Part shown: positions 42,653 to 52,337 of the stretch, one piece after another
Numbering within the stretch: the stretch's first letter is position 1
Layout of the letters: every line of letters begins with the position of its first letter
NCBI GenBank assembly: GCA_022822745.1
Contig: JAJEAO010000035.1
Span: forward strand, 1-64,000
Direction: 5' to 3'
DNA from: Acidobacteriota bacterium
Lineage (GTDB): Bacteria; Acidobacteriota; Vicinamibacteria; Marinacidobacterales; Marinacidobacteraceae
DNA: 64,000 bases
Translations under genes and position numbers: made by a program
The notes under the pieces: generated by a model
Told to the model about the DNA's origin: nothing
Seen by the model: the letters and a program-made list of their open reading frames with translations, nothing else
The model's database searches: none

Positions 42653-43804
42653 GTGACGCCCGCTCGACTCCGCAATCCATACCAGCCGGGTCGAGGCGTG
42701 GTCCCGCCCGTCGTTGCCGGGCGCGCCGAGGAGATGGGCCTTGTCGAGGGCCTGCTCGCAGGGCTCGTCCGAGGAGAAACGTGCTCCGAGGATCTTCTCT
42801 TCCATGGTCCCCGAGGGAACGGCAAGACGACGCTCCTGCTCGAGACTGCGCGCCGCGCGCGTGAGCTCGGGCTCCGTGCCGAGACGTTTCCGGTGGACGC
42901 GCTCACGGACACGGAGCGGTTGGTCCGTGCGCTTCAGGAGCGTGCGGGGGTTCTCGGAGGCGGTGTCACCGGACTCCAGCTCGCCGGGACGGGAGCGACG
43001 GCGGAGCGCGCCTCACCGTCCCGGGATGTCACTTCGCTGTTCCAGATGTGGTTGGCGAGCGAAGCGTCCCCGGTCGTAGTGCTCCTCGACGAGATCCATT
43101 CCCTCGAGCCCGATGCCGCCCGACCGTTCTTCGAGGCGGTCCAGAGCGCAAAGTCCGGCCCCACGCCTTTCCTGCTCGTGCTGGCCGGAACCCCGGACGC
43201 TCCCCGTCGTCTGCGGCGCGCGGGTACGTTCAACGAGCGCGGCTTCGAGCCGATTCGCGTGGGGAGGCTCCGCCGCTCGGAGACGAACCGCGCGCTCGTG
43301 GAGCCTGCGCAGGACGGTGGGCGGCCGATGAGCGAGGCAGCGACCCGTCTGCTCGCCGCGGAATCCCAGGACTACCCCTACTTCATCCAGCTCCTCGGAA
43401 GCGCGGCATGGGATGCCGCGACAGGCATGCGGCGCATCGAGCAGGAGGCCGCGCGCCGGGGCATCGCAGCCGTCCGGCTCCGGGTCGAAGACTTTTACGG
43501 CCATCGCTTCCGCGAGGCCTGGCATGCGGAGATCGCGCGGGCACTTCCACCCCTTGCGCGATGCTTCGTCGAGCGGGGCGGCGCGACGTCGGATTTCGTG
43601 TTCCTCGACCTGATCGAACGACTCGCCGCCGGCGACCGGGTCGCTCTCGATCACGTGGCGCTGCTCACTCGGCTCGAGGATCTGGGCGTCGTGTGGCAGG
43701 CCGCTCCCGGAGTATGGGAGATGGGGATCCCCAGCTTCGCCGACTACATCCTCCGCCGCGAGGCCGGACAGGCGGGTCCGGCGCGAACGATCGAGCGGAA
43801 CTGA
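42653..43804 (+). CDS. orphan AAA ATPase, NPYxPG family (member 2)
   Basis: The 383-residue product is a close paralogue of the gene at 39162-40307. It has NPYQPGRGV, Walker A GPRGNGKTT, VVVLLDEIHSLEP, LAGTPDAPRRL, and the tail WQAAPGVWEMGIP. Divergence is highest in the helical region around residues 260-320. GTG start, probably leaderless. Function unknown. Confidence 0.85.
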   Translation: MTPARLRNPYQPGRGVVPPVVAGRAEEMGLVEGLLAGLVRGETCSEDLLFHGPRGNGKTTLLLETARRARELGLRAETFPVDALTDTERLVRALQERAGVLGGGVTGLQLAGTGATAERASPSRDVTSLFQMWLASEASPVVVLLDEIHSLEPDAARPFFEAVQSAKSGPTPFLLVLAGTPDAPRRLRRAGTFNERGFEPIRVGRLRRSETNRALVEPAQDGGRPMSEAATRLLAAESQDYPYFIQLLGSAAWDAATGMRRIEQEAARRGIAAVRLRVEDFYGHRFREAWHAEIARALPPLARCFVERGGATSDFVFLDLIERLAAGDRVALDHVALLTRLEDLGVVWQAAPGVWEMGIPSFADYILRREAGQAGPARTIERN

Positions 43805-43916
43805 CCGCGGTCCACTCGGCGCCGTTGTCGTCGCGCCCCGCAGCGGCGACCGAGGGCCGGAGTCGCAGCGGCCGGAAACCGGGACTGGCTCCGCCTGTCG
43901 AAGCGCGAGCGGTTTC

Positions 43917-45143
43917 CTATCTCAGGATCGGCTTGTCGAGCGAGTCCCATCCGTAGGCGCGCTCGACTCTTTCCACGACTTCTCCGAAGACGGCGCCGCC
44001 GCCGGAAGCGTTGGTCATCACCGCCACGCCGTAGCCCTTGACCCTGTGCGCAATCAGATAGCAGGTGAAGCCCCAGTTGCCGCCGGAGTGGCTGAAGTAC
44101 CAACCCTCCCCCTTCCGCGCGACCGCGAACCCGACCCCGAAGCCACCCACGCCGACCGGACTCGTCATCGTCTCCGCTGACGAGCGGCTGATGATGCGAC
44201 CGGGATCCCCCCGCAGCGCCCGCTGGATCTCGATGGCGAAGCGGGCCAGATCGCGCGCGTTCGTCCACAGCCCGGCGGCAGCCATCGCCGAATAGACGTG
44301 CCACCTGGCCTCGCCCATCGCCTCGCCGCGACCGTGCGCGCGGGCGGCGTTCGCGTCGCGGTCCGGCGGGAGCGGCTGCGCGAAGGTGCTCGCCGTCATG
44401 CCGACGGGATCCAGAACCTGCCGCCGCATGAGCTCGGGGAACGGCTCGCCGTAGAGGTCGGTCAGAGCAAGCTGGATGATCGTCGTCCCGCCGCCGGAGT
44501 AGTGCATCGCGGTGAGCGGAGGTCGCACCAGCGTCACCGCCTCGACATTCGAGGGCTCCTCGCCGTTCAGGATCTGGATCGGCGTCGGCCGGGGAACCCC
44601 GGGCGCATAGCCGGGGAAGCCATGACCGTCTCCCAGACCGGCAGTGTGACTGAGCAGGAGTCGGGGCGAGACCGGGCGCTCCTCGGTGAAACCGTCTCCC
44701 GGAAGCTGCCAGGAAGTGAGGATGTCGTTGATGTCGTCGTCGAGCGAGAAGCGTCCCGCTTCCACGGCCACCATGACCGCGGTCGCCGTGACCGGCTTGC
44801 TGATCGAGGCCGCCTGGAAGAGCGTCTCGCCGTCCACGCGGGCGCCGGTCTCGACATCGGCGATCCCGTATCCCTTCGCCCAGTGCACTTCGAAGTCGCG
44901 GATCACCGCCACGCTGATCCCGGGCACGCCGAACCGCTCCATGAGCTCCTCCAGCGTCAGGACGCCGAGCCCTTGCCGGTTCGGAGTCTGGACGCCCTCG
45001 ACGGCCGCCTGGGACTCGGCGACGGAGAGCGAGGAACCAGCGGGGCTCTCCCCGGCGGCTGCAGCCGCCGAGAGAGCGGCAAGCAGCGCGAGGGCGGCGG
45101 CGAGCCCCCTCACGGCGGAGATCCTGAGTTGTTCGGGTGACAT
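43917..45143 (-). CDS. exported beta-lactamase-fold serine hydrolase (class C-like)
   Basis: The 408-residue product has a signal peptide (about 1-30). The serine beta-lactamase/penicillin-binding-protein fold follows: S113-I-S-K116, MHYSGGG as the YxN-like motif, and HSGGNWG in place of KTG. This matches beta-lactamase-related esterases or peptidases (PF00144) more than true beta-lactamases. Substrate unknown. Start at 45143 follows a GAGAG-type ribosome binding site and gives a proper signal peptide. Confidence 0.9.
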   Translation of the reverse strand: MSPEQLRISAVRGLAAALALLAALSAAAAAGESPAGSSLSVAESQAAVEGVQTPNRQGLGVLTLEELMERFGVPGISVAVIRDFEVHWAKGYGIADVETGARVDGETLFQAASISKPVTATAVMVAVEAGRFSLDDDINDILTSWQLPGDGFTEERPVSPRLLLSHTAGLGDGHGFPGYAPGVPRPTPIQILNGEEPSNVEAVTLVRPPLTAMHYSGGGTTIIQLALTDLYGEPFPELMRRQVLDPVGMTASTFAQPLPPDRDANAARAHGRGEAMGEARWHVYSAMAAAGLWTNARDLARFAIEIQRALRGDPGRIISRSSAETMTSPVGVGGFGVGFAVARKGEGWYFSHSGGNWGFTCYLIAHRVKGYGVAVMTNASGGGAVFGEVVERVERAYGWDSLDKPILR

Positions 45144-45246
45144 CGGTTGCTCTCTCCGGTCTTCGACGCCGGGCAGTTCAGCCTCGTTCGCGCGCACGGA
45201 TCCGCCATCCAGATCCCGTCCCGGCCCGGCGGCAAAGGGGAGGAGG

Positions 45247-45906
45247 TCAGCCCAGAGCCGGGTGCCCGTTGTGGACCCGGTGAATCCGGACCCGAAGCAC
45301 GCGGGTCTCGTGGCGGGTCCACCACCAGAGCGCTCCGACAAGGAGGAGCGAGAACGCGCCCGCGCCGCCGACCGCCCACGCGTTCCGCCGGTCCCCTTCG
45401 CTGCGCCGTCCGGCTTCCTCCTGCGCCTGCGCGAGGAGCTCGCTGCGAATCGCCTCGTCTTCCCCGGCCAATTCCAGCCGGACCGCCTCGGTTCGCTGCT
45501 GGTGCGTCTCCGCCTCGGCTTCAGCCTGCTCCGTTCGTTCCTCGAGCGCGACCCGCGCCTCCCGCTCCCGCTTCAACGCCCGTCGCAGTTCATCGAGCGC
45601 CCTTGCGTCGCGCTGCCGCAGGCCCTCGAGCGCCACGATGCGGTCCGTCGCGTCCCGGAGCCCGACCTGCGTCGCGTCGAGTTGACGCCGGAGCGAACTC
45701 GGCTCCCGGGTCTGCGCCGACTCCGGTTCGCCCGTGGTCGCGGTCGCCAAGGGGACACCCGCCGGGACGACGAGCCCCGCCGCCAGAAGCACCGGGACCA
45801 GGCGTCCGCCCCCACGGGCCGCGGCTCGCGCCCGACCCGGCGTCTCTGGCGGAGCCCCGGACGACGCGCCATGGGAACGGGACGACGTGTGGCTCATGCA
45901 GGGCAT
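45247..45906 (-). CDS. membrane protein with periplasmic coiled coil, unknown
   Basis: The 219-residue product has a hydrophobic segment near residues 35-55, a long charged coiled coil (about 75-165, rich in R/E/A heptads), and a second membrane helix (WAVGGAGAFSLLLVGALWWW). The topology is a membrane-tethered coiled-coil spacer. No family recognised. CGGAG eight bases before the ATG at 45906 supports the start. The 293-base gap upstream (45907-46199) shows no supported feature. Confidence 0.65.
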   Translation of the reverse strand: MPCMSHTSSRSHGASSGAPPETPGRARAAARGGGRLVPVLLAAGLVVPAGVPLATATTGEPESAQTREPSSLRRQLDATQVGLRDATDRIVALEGLRQRDARALDELRRALKREREARVALEERTEQAEAEAETHQQRTEAVRLELAGEDEAIRSELLAQAQEEAGRRSEGDRRNAWAVGGAGAFSLLLVGALWWWTRHETRVLRVRIHRVHNGHPALG

Positions 45907-46199
45907 CGTTCGGGGCTCCGAGGCATGAAGGGGGTCACGGGAAAGTTCACGAACCAGCGGCCGATGTCGACGAGACTCCGAGGGACGAACGCCTCCGGCC
46001 TCGAACCGCAGCCGACGGCACCAGTTCTCTTGGACTTCGATCATACCCCGGATGTCTTCGGCCCGTCGCGAGTCCACTCCGAACATACCCCTCGGCTTCG
46101 CGAAACGGCGACCCGAATCGCCAGCGACCTCTGTCGCCCGGCGACGGTCTTCGCCCGACCGGCAACGTTCCAGTTCGTGAGGATGAGCGTCCCCCAAAG

Positions 46200-47375
46200 T
46201 CAGTCGGTAACGCGGCGGAGGAACTTGTCGAAGAGCGGGAGGGTGAAGCCGATCTCGCCGCGGCGAGGGGCGTAGCAAAGGCCGAGTCGGATCAGGGCGT
46301 CGCGCTGGGGGCTGACCCGGTTCGAGCGCGTTCCCAGCGCGGCCGCTACTTCCCGGACCAGGTGTGGTCCCGGACCGAGGCTCGCCATGGCCCGGAGGTA
46401 GCGGCGGCTGGCGCGCGTGGCGCGGTCGAAACGCATCCGGAAGAAACCCTCGTCAAGTGAGCGGAGCGCCCGCGGCGTCGCCTCGCGGACGGTCGCCGAG
46501 TGGACGGTATTGCCGGGGTGCGACACAGCGTCCCAGCAGTGCTGGCCGAAAGTCTGGAGGAAGTACGGATAGCCGCGGGTCTTCCCGATCACGGCGTCCA
46601 GGGCGCCTTCAGTCCAGCGGACCTCGAGTCTCCTGGCCGGATCGGCGAGCGCCCGCCGCGCCTCGCCTGCGTCGAGGCTGTTGATGCGACGGAATGCGAA
46701 GAGCCGTTCGGCGTAGGAGCGGGCGTCCCCCATCTTGCCGAGGAGGGATGGCAGTCCCGCCCCGACAACCATCACCGGGAGGCCTTCCTGGCTGATGCGG
46801 TGGAGCGCGACGACGAAGGCTCCCATTTCGGCGGGCCGCAGGAACTGCATCTCGTCCACGGTGAACAGGGCGCCGAGCTGCTTCGAAGCCGCAGCCCGCC
46901 CGACAGCCAGCAGCAGATCCGTCAGATCCCGGTCCAGGCTCCCATAGTCGGCCTCCCCGAGAATCGGTTCCAGGCCGAAGGACATTTCCGGTCCTTCCGG
47001 GAGCTGGTAGCGGAGCCGAAACGACTGGAGGACCGATAGGCCGCGCTGCGCCAGCGCGCCGAGCCTCTCCCGGGAAGAGAGCCTCAACAGCGCCGTACGC
47101 GCCAGGTTTGCGACCTCCTTCGGGAAGTCGAGGTCGGGGCCAGCCTCGATGGCGTGGCCTGGCCAGCCCCGCCTCGCCGCGATCCGGTGGAACTCGTGAA
47201 GGAGGACCGTCTTGCCCACGCCGCGAAGTCCGTGAAGGATCTGACTGCGGTCGTCGTTTCCGATCTCGAATCGCTGAAGCGCGATGTCGAAGTCGTGAAT
47301 CTCCTGGTCGCGGCCCACGAGCGCCGGAGGACGGCGCCCCGCCCCCGGGCGATAGGGGTTCCGCACCGGATCCAC
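46200..47375 (-). CDS. orphan AAA ATPase, NPYxPG family (member 3)
   Basis: The 391-residue product has NPYRPGAG at the N-terminus, then Walker A GLRGVGKTV, FTVDEMQFLRP (Walker B with Met-Gln), VVGAGLPSLLGK, RGYPYFLQTFGQHCWDA and a C-terminal winged-helix region. It is more distant from the pair at 39 and 43 kb than they are from each other. GTG start with a TAGCAT box six bases upstream, so probably leaderless. Function unknown. Confidence 0.85.
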   Translation of the reverse strand: MDPVRNPYRPGAGRRPPALVGRDQEIHDFDIALQRFEIGNDDRSQILHGLRGVGKTVLLHEFHRIAARRGWPGHAIEAGPDLDFPKEVANLARTALLRLSSRERLGALAQRGLSVLQSFRLRYQLPEGPEMSFGLEPILGEADYGSLDRDLTDLLLAVGRAAASKQLGALFTVDEMQFLRPAEMGAFVVALHRISQEGLPVMVVGAGLPSLLGKMGDARSYAERLFAFRRINSLDAGEARRALADPARRLEVRWTEGALDAVIGKTRGYPYFLQTFGQHCWDAVSHPGNTVHSATVREATPRALRSLDEGFFRMRFDRATRASRRYLRAMASLGPGPHLVREVAAALGTRSNRVSPQRDALIRLGLCYAPRRGEIGFTLPLFDKFLRRVTD

Positions 47376-47381
47376 GCTTTG

Positions 47382-47387
47382 ATGCTA
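47382..47387 (-). promoter_or_regulatory. -10-like TAGCAT, leaderless arrangement
   Basis: On the minus strand the hexamer ends six bases before the GTG start of the ATPase gene at 47375. Confidence 0.4.
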
Positions 47388-47510
47388 CCCGCTTCCGGTG
47401 ATGCCACAATCAGGGCGTTGCGCCGGAGCCGGGCCCGGAGCGGCCACGTCTCGACATGACAGCCGATCCCTTCGCATACTGGATTCGTCGTTTCGACGAG
47501 TCGGAGGTGA

Positions 47511-47783
<273 letters not shown>

Positions 47784-47828
47784 CCTGAGGAGCAGCGATC
47801 GGGTCGGCCTGCCGCCGCGAGCGAACCG

Positions 47829-48980
47829 TTACTCCGGCCGGTAGGACCTCACCGGCGGCAGACGCGCCCCCGTTCCTCCCGGCGGCTCGTCCTCGCCCAC
47901 GACCGGGATCGAGAGCGTCCCGATGCCGTCAATGCTGGCCTCGATCAGATCGCCCGCCTGGAGAAACCGCTGCTCGCCGCGAACGGCCGTGCCCATGCCG
48001 ACGCCGCCGGAGGTGCCGTTGTTGATCACGTCGCCGGGGAAGAGAGTGATGATGGAGGAGCCGTACTCGACGAGCTCCCACAGCGTGTGGATCATGTCGC
48101 CGGCGCGCGCTTCCTGCATCTGTTCGCCGCCCACGCTCAGCGTCTGGCGCAGCTCCTCCATCGGGTCGCCGTAGAACTCTTTCGGCACGATCCACGGGCC
48201 CATCGGGGCGAAGGTGTCGTGCCCCTTGCCGACGAACCAGTCCGAGGTGAGCGGGTTGCCGCCCGGGGGTCGTCCGCCCCGGTCCGAGACGTCGATCGTG
48301 ACGGTGTAGCCGAACACGTAGTCCTGCGCGTCCTCGGCCGAGACGTACTTCGCGGTCCTGCCGATGACGGCGCCCAGTTCCACCTCCCAGTCCGTCCGGT
48401 CGCGGCCGTGGGGAATCACGACCTCGTCGTCGTCACCGATCACCGCGCCGCGAGCGGGCTTCAGGAAGAGATACGGGACGCCCCGGTGCTCGCGGCGCTG
48501 TCTCCGGGCCTCCGCGCGCTCCTCCTCGGTGCCGGTTTCGTTCACGTGGCTGTAGAAGTTGACGGCGGCGTTGAGGATCTTGCCGGGGTAGAGGATGGGG
48601 GCCAGCGTGCGGACATCGTCCACTTCGTGGATGAAGGGCGCCCCATCGGTCCGAATCAGCTCGCGCTGCGACAGGTCGTTCACGATCTCGTAGAGGCGCC
48701 GCTGCACTCCGTACTCGTAGCGGGCGATGAGGTCGAGCATGTCAACCGGCGCGGGCACGGCGGGGTACCGGGGATCGCGTTCCAGCATCCGGTTGGCCGG
48801 GCCGATCTCGACGACGAGCGCGTCGCGCAGGACGAGAGCGACCACGGGATTCCCGGCGATCTCGAAGGTCCCGACCTTGAAGGGTTCGGCGACGGAGATG
48901 CCGCCCGCTGACTGGGCCGAGGCGGTCGGGGCCGCGAAGAGAGCGGTGGCGAGGAGGATGGCGGCGGGGTGGAGTCGCAT
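47829..48980 (-). CDS. exported fumarylacetoacetate-hydrolase-family protein
   Basis: The 383-residue product has a clear Sec signal peptide (to TASAQ, about 23). The FAH fold follows with NFYSHVNE, DWEVELGAVIG (metal Glu residues), a DVSDRGGRPP loop, and a C-terminal GDVINNGTSGGVGMG segment. Family members hydrolyse C-C bonds of 2,4-diketo-type acids or decarboxylate such compounds. Periplasmic location is unusual for the family. Start taken at the ATG that gives the signal peptide. Confidence 0.88.
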   Translation of the reverse strand: MRLHPAAILLATALFAAPTASAQSAGGISVAEPFKVGTFEIAGNPVVALVLRDALVVEIGPANRMLERDPRYPAVPAPVDMLDLIARYEYGVQRRLYEIVNDLSQRELIRTDGAPFIHEVDDVRTLAPILYPGKILNAAVNFYSHVNETGTEEERAEARRQRREHRGVPYLFLKPARGAVIGDDDEVVIPHGRDRTDWEVELGAVIGRTAKYVSAEDAQDYVFGYTVTIDVSDRGGRPPGGNPLTSDWFVGKGHDTFAPMGPWIVPKEFYGDPMEELRQTLSVGGEQMQEARAGDMIHTLWELVEYGSSIITLFPGDVINNGTSGGVGMGTAVRGEQRFLQAGDLIEASIDGIGTLSIPVVGEDEPPGGTGARLPPVRSYRPE

Positions 48981-49090
48981 GATCGGGAATCCGTCGGATG
49001 GAGGGCGGTTGGGTCGTGGGTCCTCATGGCGAGCCGCGCCGTCGCGCGGCCGCCGGGGACTCTGACGATAAGCGATCCCCCGGAGCCCCG

Positions 49091-50212
49091 TCAGGAACTT
49101 CCGGCGTGTTCGCGCATGAAGTCCATGAGGCTCGGGATCCCGGGCTCCCAGTCCGGCCGTCCCCGGACCCGCCAGACGAAGCCCAGGTTCCGCAGCGCCG
49201 ATCGGGCCCGGCCGAGACTGTCGCGATCCGCACGCTCTCCGAGCCCGGTCTGGATCGCCTCGTCGAGTCCCGCCGCGCTCAGCACGTTCCTGGATGCGAA
49301 CGCCTTCGCGACCCCAGTCGCGACCGGCAGGAGCCCGAACCGCTCGAACTCCTCGAAGCGGTCGAGGTAGTAGTCGTCCTTCTGGGCGCGAAACTCGGGG
49401 ATCGCAGCCTCGACGACCTCGGGTGTCACCCGTGGTTCGGCGGCCGAAGCCAGCGCTCGCCGCCACACGGCCCGTCCGAGGAGCTGGATGAAATAGGGAT
49501 AGCACTCGCTCTCCCGGACCATTCGATCGAGCGCCTCGGCCTCCACCCGGATCTCGGCGTTGCGGAACGGTTCGCGGAACCCATCGGCCGCCCCGCTCGG
49601 GTCGAGCCTTCCCAGCCGGATCTTCTCCGCCCGGTTCCAGAACGAGGCGCCGAGCGTGTCCAGGTGCGGCCGAACATCCGGCGTTCCGGCGAGCACCAGC
49701 AGGAACGGCAGGTCGGCCGCGACCCGTTGGGCGGCGGTCAGGAGCGCTTCGCCCGCCTCCGGTCGCAGGCGGTGCGCCTCGTCGAGCAGAAGAAGCAGGG
49801 GGGTCTTCCGCGCTCGGGCAGCCAGAACACGGCCCGCCACCGCGGCCATCGGTTCCTTCGTGCGCCACGACCGACCGATGCTGGCGATCGTTTCCGAAGT
49901 GAACCAGTGGTACCAGCGAGTCGGCTCGATCCGGGCGACCAGGCTCGCTCCGTCGGGGATCTCGGTGGGCAGCGCGGCTGTCGTCGCCACTCCGAACGAG
50001 CGCCCGGCCTCCCGTTCGAGCCAGCCGAGCAGCGCCGTCTTGCCGTTCCCGCGCGGGCCGTAGAGGACGACGAAGGTTCCGGGCGCGAGACCGGCGCCCA
50101 GGTTGGTCAGGAACTCCCGGAGGAGAGCCTGCTTATCGCCCCGCCCGGCGAGGTACGGAGGTCGCGCGCCGGTTCCCGGGCGGAAGGGCGCTCGCATGGC
50201 CGGCTGGTGCAT
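49091..50212 (-). CDS. orphan AAA ATPase, NPYxPG-like family (member 4)
   Basis: The 373-residue product has APFRPGTGARPP in the N-terminal position of the NPYxPG motif. Walker A GPRGNGKTA, Walker B LLLLLDEAHRL, LAGTPDVRPHL and SECYPYFIQLLGRAVW follow. A C-terminal winged-helix-like end is present. It is the most diverged of the four. ATG at 50212 with a TACAAC box seven bases upstream; a second ATG at 50197 is possible. Confidence 0.85.
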   Translation of the reverse strand: MHQPAMRAPFRPGTGARPPYLAGRGDKQALLREFLTNLGAGLAPGTFVVLYGPRGNGKTALLGWLEREAGRSFGVATTAALPTEIPDGASLVARIEPTRWYHWFTSETIASIGRSWRTKEPMAAVAGRVLAARARKTPLLLLLDEAHRLRPEAGEALLTAAQRVAADLPFLLVLAGTPDVRPHLDTLGASFWNRAEKIRLGRLDPSGAADGFREPFRNAEIRVEAEALDRMVRESECYPYFIQLLGRAVWRRALASAAEPRVTPEVVEAAIPEFRAQKDDYYLDRFEEFERFGLLPVATGVAKAFASRNVLSAAGLDEAIQTGLGERADRDSLGRARSALRNLGFVWRVRGRPDWEPGIPSLMDFMREHAGSS

Positions 50213-50219
50213 GTCCCGA

Positions 50220-50225
50220 GTTGTA
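50220..50225 (-). promoter_or_regulatory. -10-like TACAAC, leaderless arrangement
   Basis: On the minus strand the hexamer ends seven bases before the ATG at 50212. Confidence 0.35.
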
Positions 50226-50361
50226 CCGCCGGTGAGCACGGTCGTCCATGCGTGGGCCTGCCCGGTCGGTCCCATCGCTCCGCGGGGCCGCGTAAGATGC
50301 GGCGCGTCCCTGCGGCGGGGCAGGTTGCCACCATCCCTCGGCCGCGGGCGATCTGCTCCGC

Positions 50362-51699
50362 ATGATTCGTCGCATCCAGGCTCGCCGCTTTCGCTGCCTC
50401 CGGCATGTGGATGTCCACCTCGACCGGTTTCAGGTCGCCGTCGGTCCCAATGGAAGCGGGAAGAGCACGTTCTTCGATGTCCTCGCGTTTCTGAGGGACA
50501 TGGTGCGCGAGGGGCTCGAGACGGCCGTCACCCGGAGAACGAACAACTTCCAGGATCTCGTGTGGGGCCGTCACGCCCCGCTCCGATTCGAGCTCGCCGT
50601 CGAGGTGGATATCCCCGGGGAGGCCGCGGAGAAACTTCCGCGCGACGCTGGATTCCGAGCCTTCCGGTACGAGATTGCCGTGGAGGAGGTCGAGGGGGGG
50701 TTGCTCCGGATCGCGGACGAGCGCGGCCTGCTGATGCCCCGTGGTCCGGGTCCTCGCCGGGAGCGGCCGTCGCTCTTTCCGGCGCCGCTGCCCACTGTCC
50801 CGACCATTCTCCAGGGGGGTGGAAAGCCGGCGGCGCGAACGATTTTCAGTAGATCCCAGGTTTCCGAGGCCGGCCCCCACGACCTCTGGATTGGTGGCAA
50901 GCCGGGGGCGCGAACGATTCTCAGTGAACCACCGACACCGACCCGGTTTCATGCCGAGACAACCCCCAGGTCGGGCAAGGGGTGGGCCGTGAGCATCTCC
51001 CTCGCTCCCGGGAAGTCGGCGCTGCGCAACCTTCCCGAGTCTCCGGAGGCCTTTCCGGTCGCGACGCATTTCCGCAGCGTGCTGGAGAGCGGAGTGAAGT
51101 CGCTTTTCCTCGATTCGGATGCGATGCGAAAGGCGAGTCCCCCTCATCTTGGACGAATCGGATTGCGTCCCGACGGATCGAACCTGCCGTGGATCGTGGG
51201 GCGACTGAAGCGCGAAGACCCGGATTCATTCGGGGAGTGGCTGCGGCATGTCAGGACGACGCTCGCCGACCTGCGGGATCTTGCGGTGACCGTGCGGCAG
51301 GATGACCGCCACGCTTACCTGGTCCTGGAGTACGAAACAGGCGTCCGTGTGCCCTCGTGGGCGGCGTCGGACGGAACCCTCCGCTTCCTCGCGCTCACGC
51401 TCCTCGCCTACCTCCCTTCCGGCGCGGTCTATCTGATCGAGGAACCCGAGAACGGGCTTCACCCACTTGCGCTGGATGCGATCTACGACGCCTTCTGGTC
51501 GGCCCACGAGTCGCAGGTCCTGACGGCCACGCACTCTCCCGCCTTTCTGAAGCTGGTTCAGCCGGTGGAGGCGCTCTGCTTTGCGAAGGATGGGGAAGGG
51601 GCGACGGACATCGTTCACGGCCCCGACCACCCGCATCTCCGGGACTGGCAGGGCCGAGCCGATATGGATCTCCTCTTCGCGACCGGCGTGATCGGCTGA
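50362..51699 (+). CDS. RecF/OLD-like AAA ATPase (AAA_21)
   Basis: The 445-residue SMC-like ATPase has RFRCLRHVDV and Walker A GPNGSGKST at the N-terminus. SWAASDGTLRFLALT, Walker B VYLIEEPENGLHP and the H-loop TATHSPAFLK lie at the C-terminus. The middle contains an unusual insertion (about residues 150-195) encoded by two near-identical 33-base repeats. It is followed after eight bases by a TOPRIM/DUF4276-like gene, forming a two-gene module analogous to the one at 21974. Confidence 0.9.
   Translation: MIRRIQARRFRCLRHVDVHLDRFQVAVGPNGSGKSTFFDVLAFLRDMVREGLETAVTRRTNNFQDLVWGRHAPLRFELAVEVDIPGEAAEKLPRDAGFRAFRYEIAVEEVEGGLLRIADERGLLMPRGPGPRRERPSLFPAPLPTVPTILQGGGKPAARTIFSRSQVSEAGPHDLWIGGKPGARTILSEPPTPTRFHAETTPRSGKGWAVSISLAPGKSALRNLPESPEAFPVATHFRSVLESGVKSLFLDSDAMRKASPPHLGRIGLRPDGSNLPWIVGRLKREDPDSFGEWLRHVRTTLADLRDLAVTVRQDDRHAYLVLEYETGVRVPSWAASDGTLRFLALTLLAYLPSGAVYLIEEPENGLHPLALDAIYDAFWSAHESQVLTATHSPAFLKLVQPVEALCFAKDGEGATDIVHGPDHPHLRDWQGRADMDLLFATGVIG
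50818..50925 (+). repeat. two in-frame 33-base repeats inside the ATPase gene
   Basis: Copies at 50818-50850 and 50893-50925 differ at three of 33 positions and lie 75 bases (25 codons) apart. Both encode GGKPxARTIxS. The reading frame is kept. This looks like an inserted repetitive element tolerated in a surface loop. Confidence 0.8.
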
Positions 51700-51707
51700 C
51701 CGGCGCA

Positions 51708-52337
51708 GTGGACACCAAGGATCTCGTTGTCCTGGTCGCGGACGCCGACTGGCAAGAGGTGGTTCGCTCGCTCCTGCAAAGGTGGAAGAGCCTCGGCATC
51801 CGCAGGATTTCGGCATCGGTCCGGCGCCATCCCCGGCACGACCCGGGCTGCAGAATCGGCGCTTCGCAGTACCTGCGCCCGTTCCTCACCAGCCACAAAC
51901 ATGCGCTCGTTGTTTTCGACCGAGACGGGTGCGGCGATCCGGGCAGCCGAACGGAGATTCGGGACGCTGTGGCCACGGACCTGTCCGCCAACGGTTGGCG
52001 CGACCGATCCGGCGTGATCGTGATCGAACCGGAGTTGGAGAGCTGGCTGTGGTCTGACTCGCCTCACGTGGCAGCCGCTCTCGGCTGGGGGGCGAAGCAG
52101 AGGGAGCTGAGGAGTTTCCTCGCCTCGAGGGCCCTGTGGCCTTCGGGGTCGCCGAAGCCCCCGGACCCGAAGCGCGCAGCGGAAGTGGCGATCGGGGGCG
52201 CTCAAGTCCCGCGCAAACCCAGACGCTCAGCCGCGTGGTTCGGTGCCTTGGCGGAGAAAGTGTCCCTCTCTCACTGCCGGGACGAGGCATTCCTGGAGAT
52301 GCGCGGAACGCTGCGTCGCTGGTTTCCACCGGACTGA
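51708..52337 (+). CDS. TOPRIM/DUF4276-like partner of ATPase
   Basis: The 209-residue product from GTG reads VLVADADWQEVV at the N-terminus, LVVFDRDGCG (DxD) in the middle, and VIEPELESWLWS. The last two elements resemble the acidic and ExxW motifs of DUF4276/RloB-type proteins, which have a TOPRIM-like fold. It is probably the effector or nuclease partner of the upstream ATPase. Exact family uncertain. Its last 67 bases overlap the convergent flavoprotein gene. Confidence 0.72.
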   Translation: MDTKDLVVLVADADWQEVVRSLLQRWKSLGIRRISASVRRHPRHDPGCRIGASQYLRPFLTSHKHALVVFDRDGCGDPGSRTEIRDAVATDLSANGWRDRSGVIVIEPELESWLWSDSPHVAAALGWGAKQRELRSFLASRALWPSGSPKPPDPKRAAEVAIGGAQVPRKPRRSAAWFGALAEKVSLSHCRDEAFLEMRGTLRRWFPPD

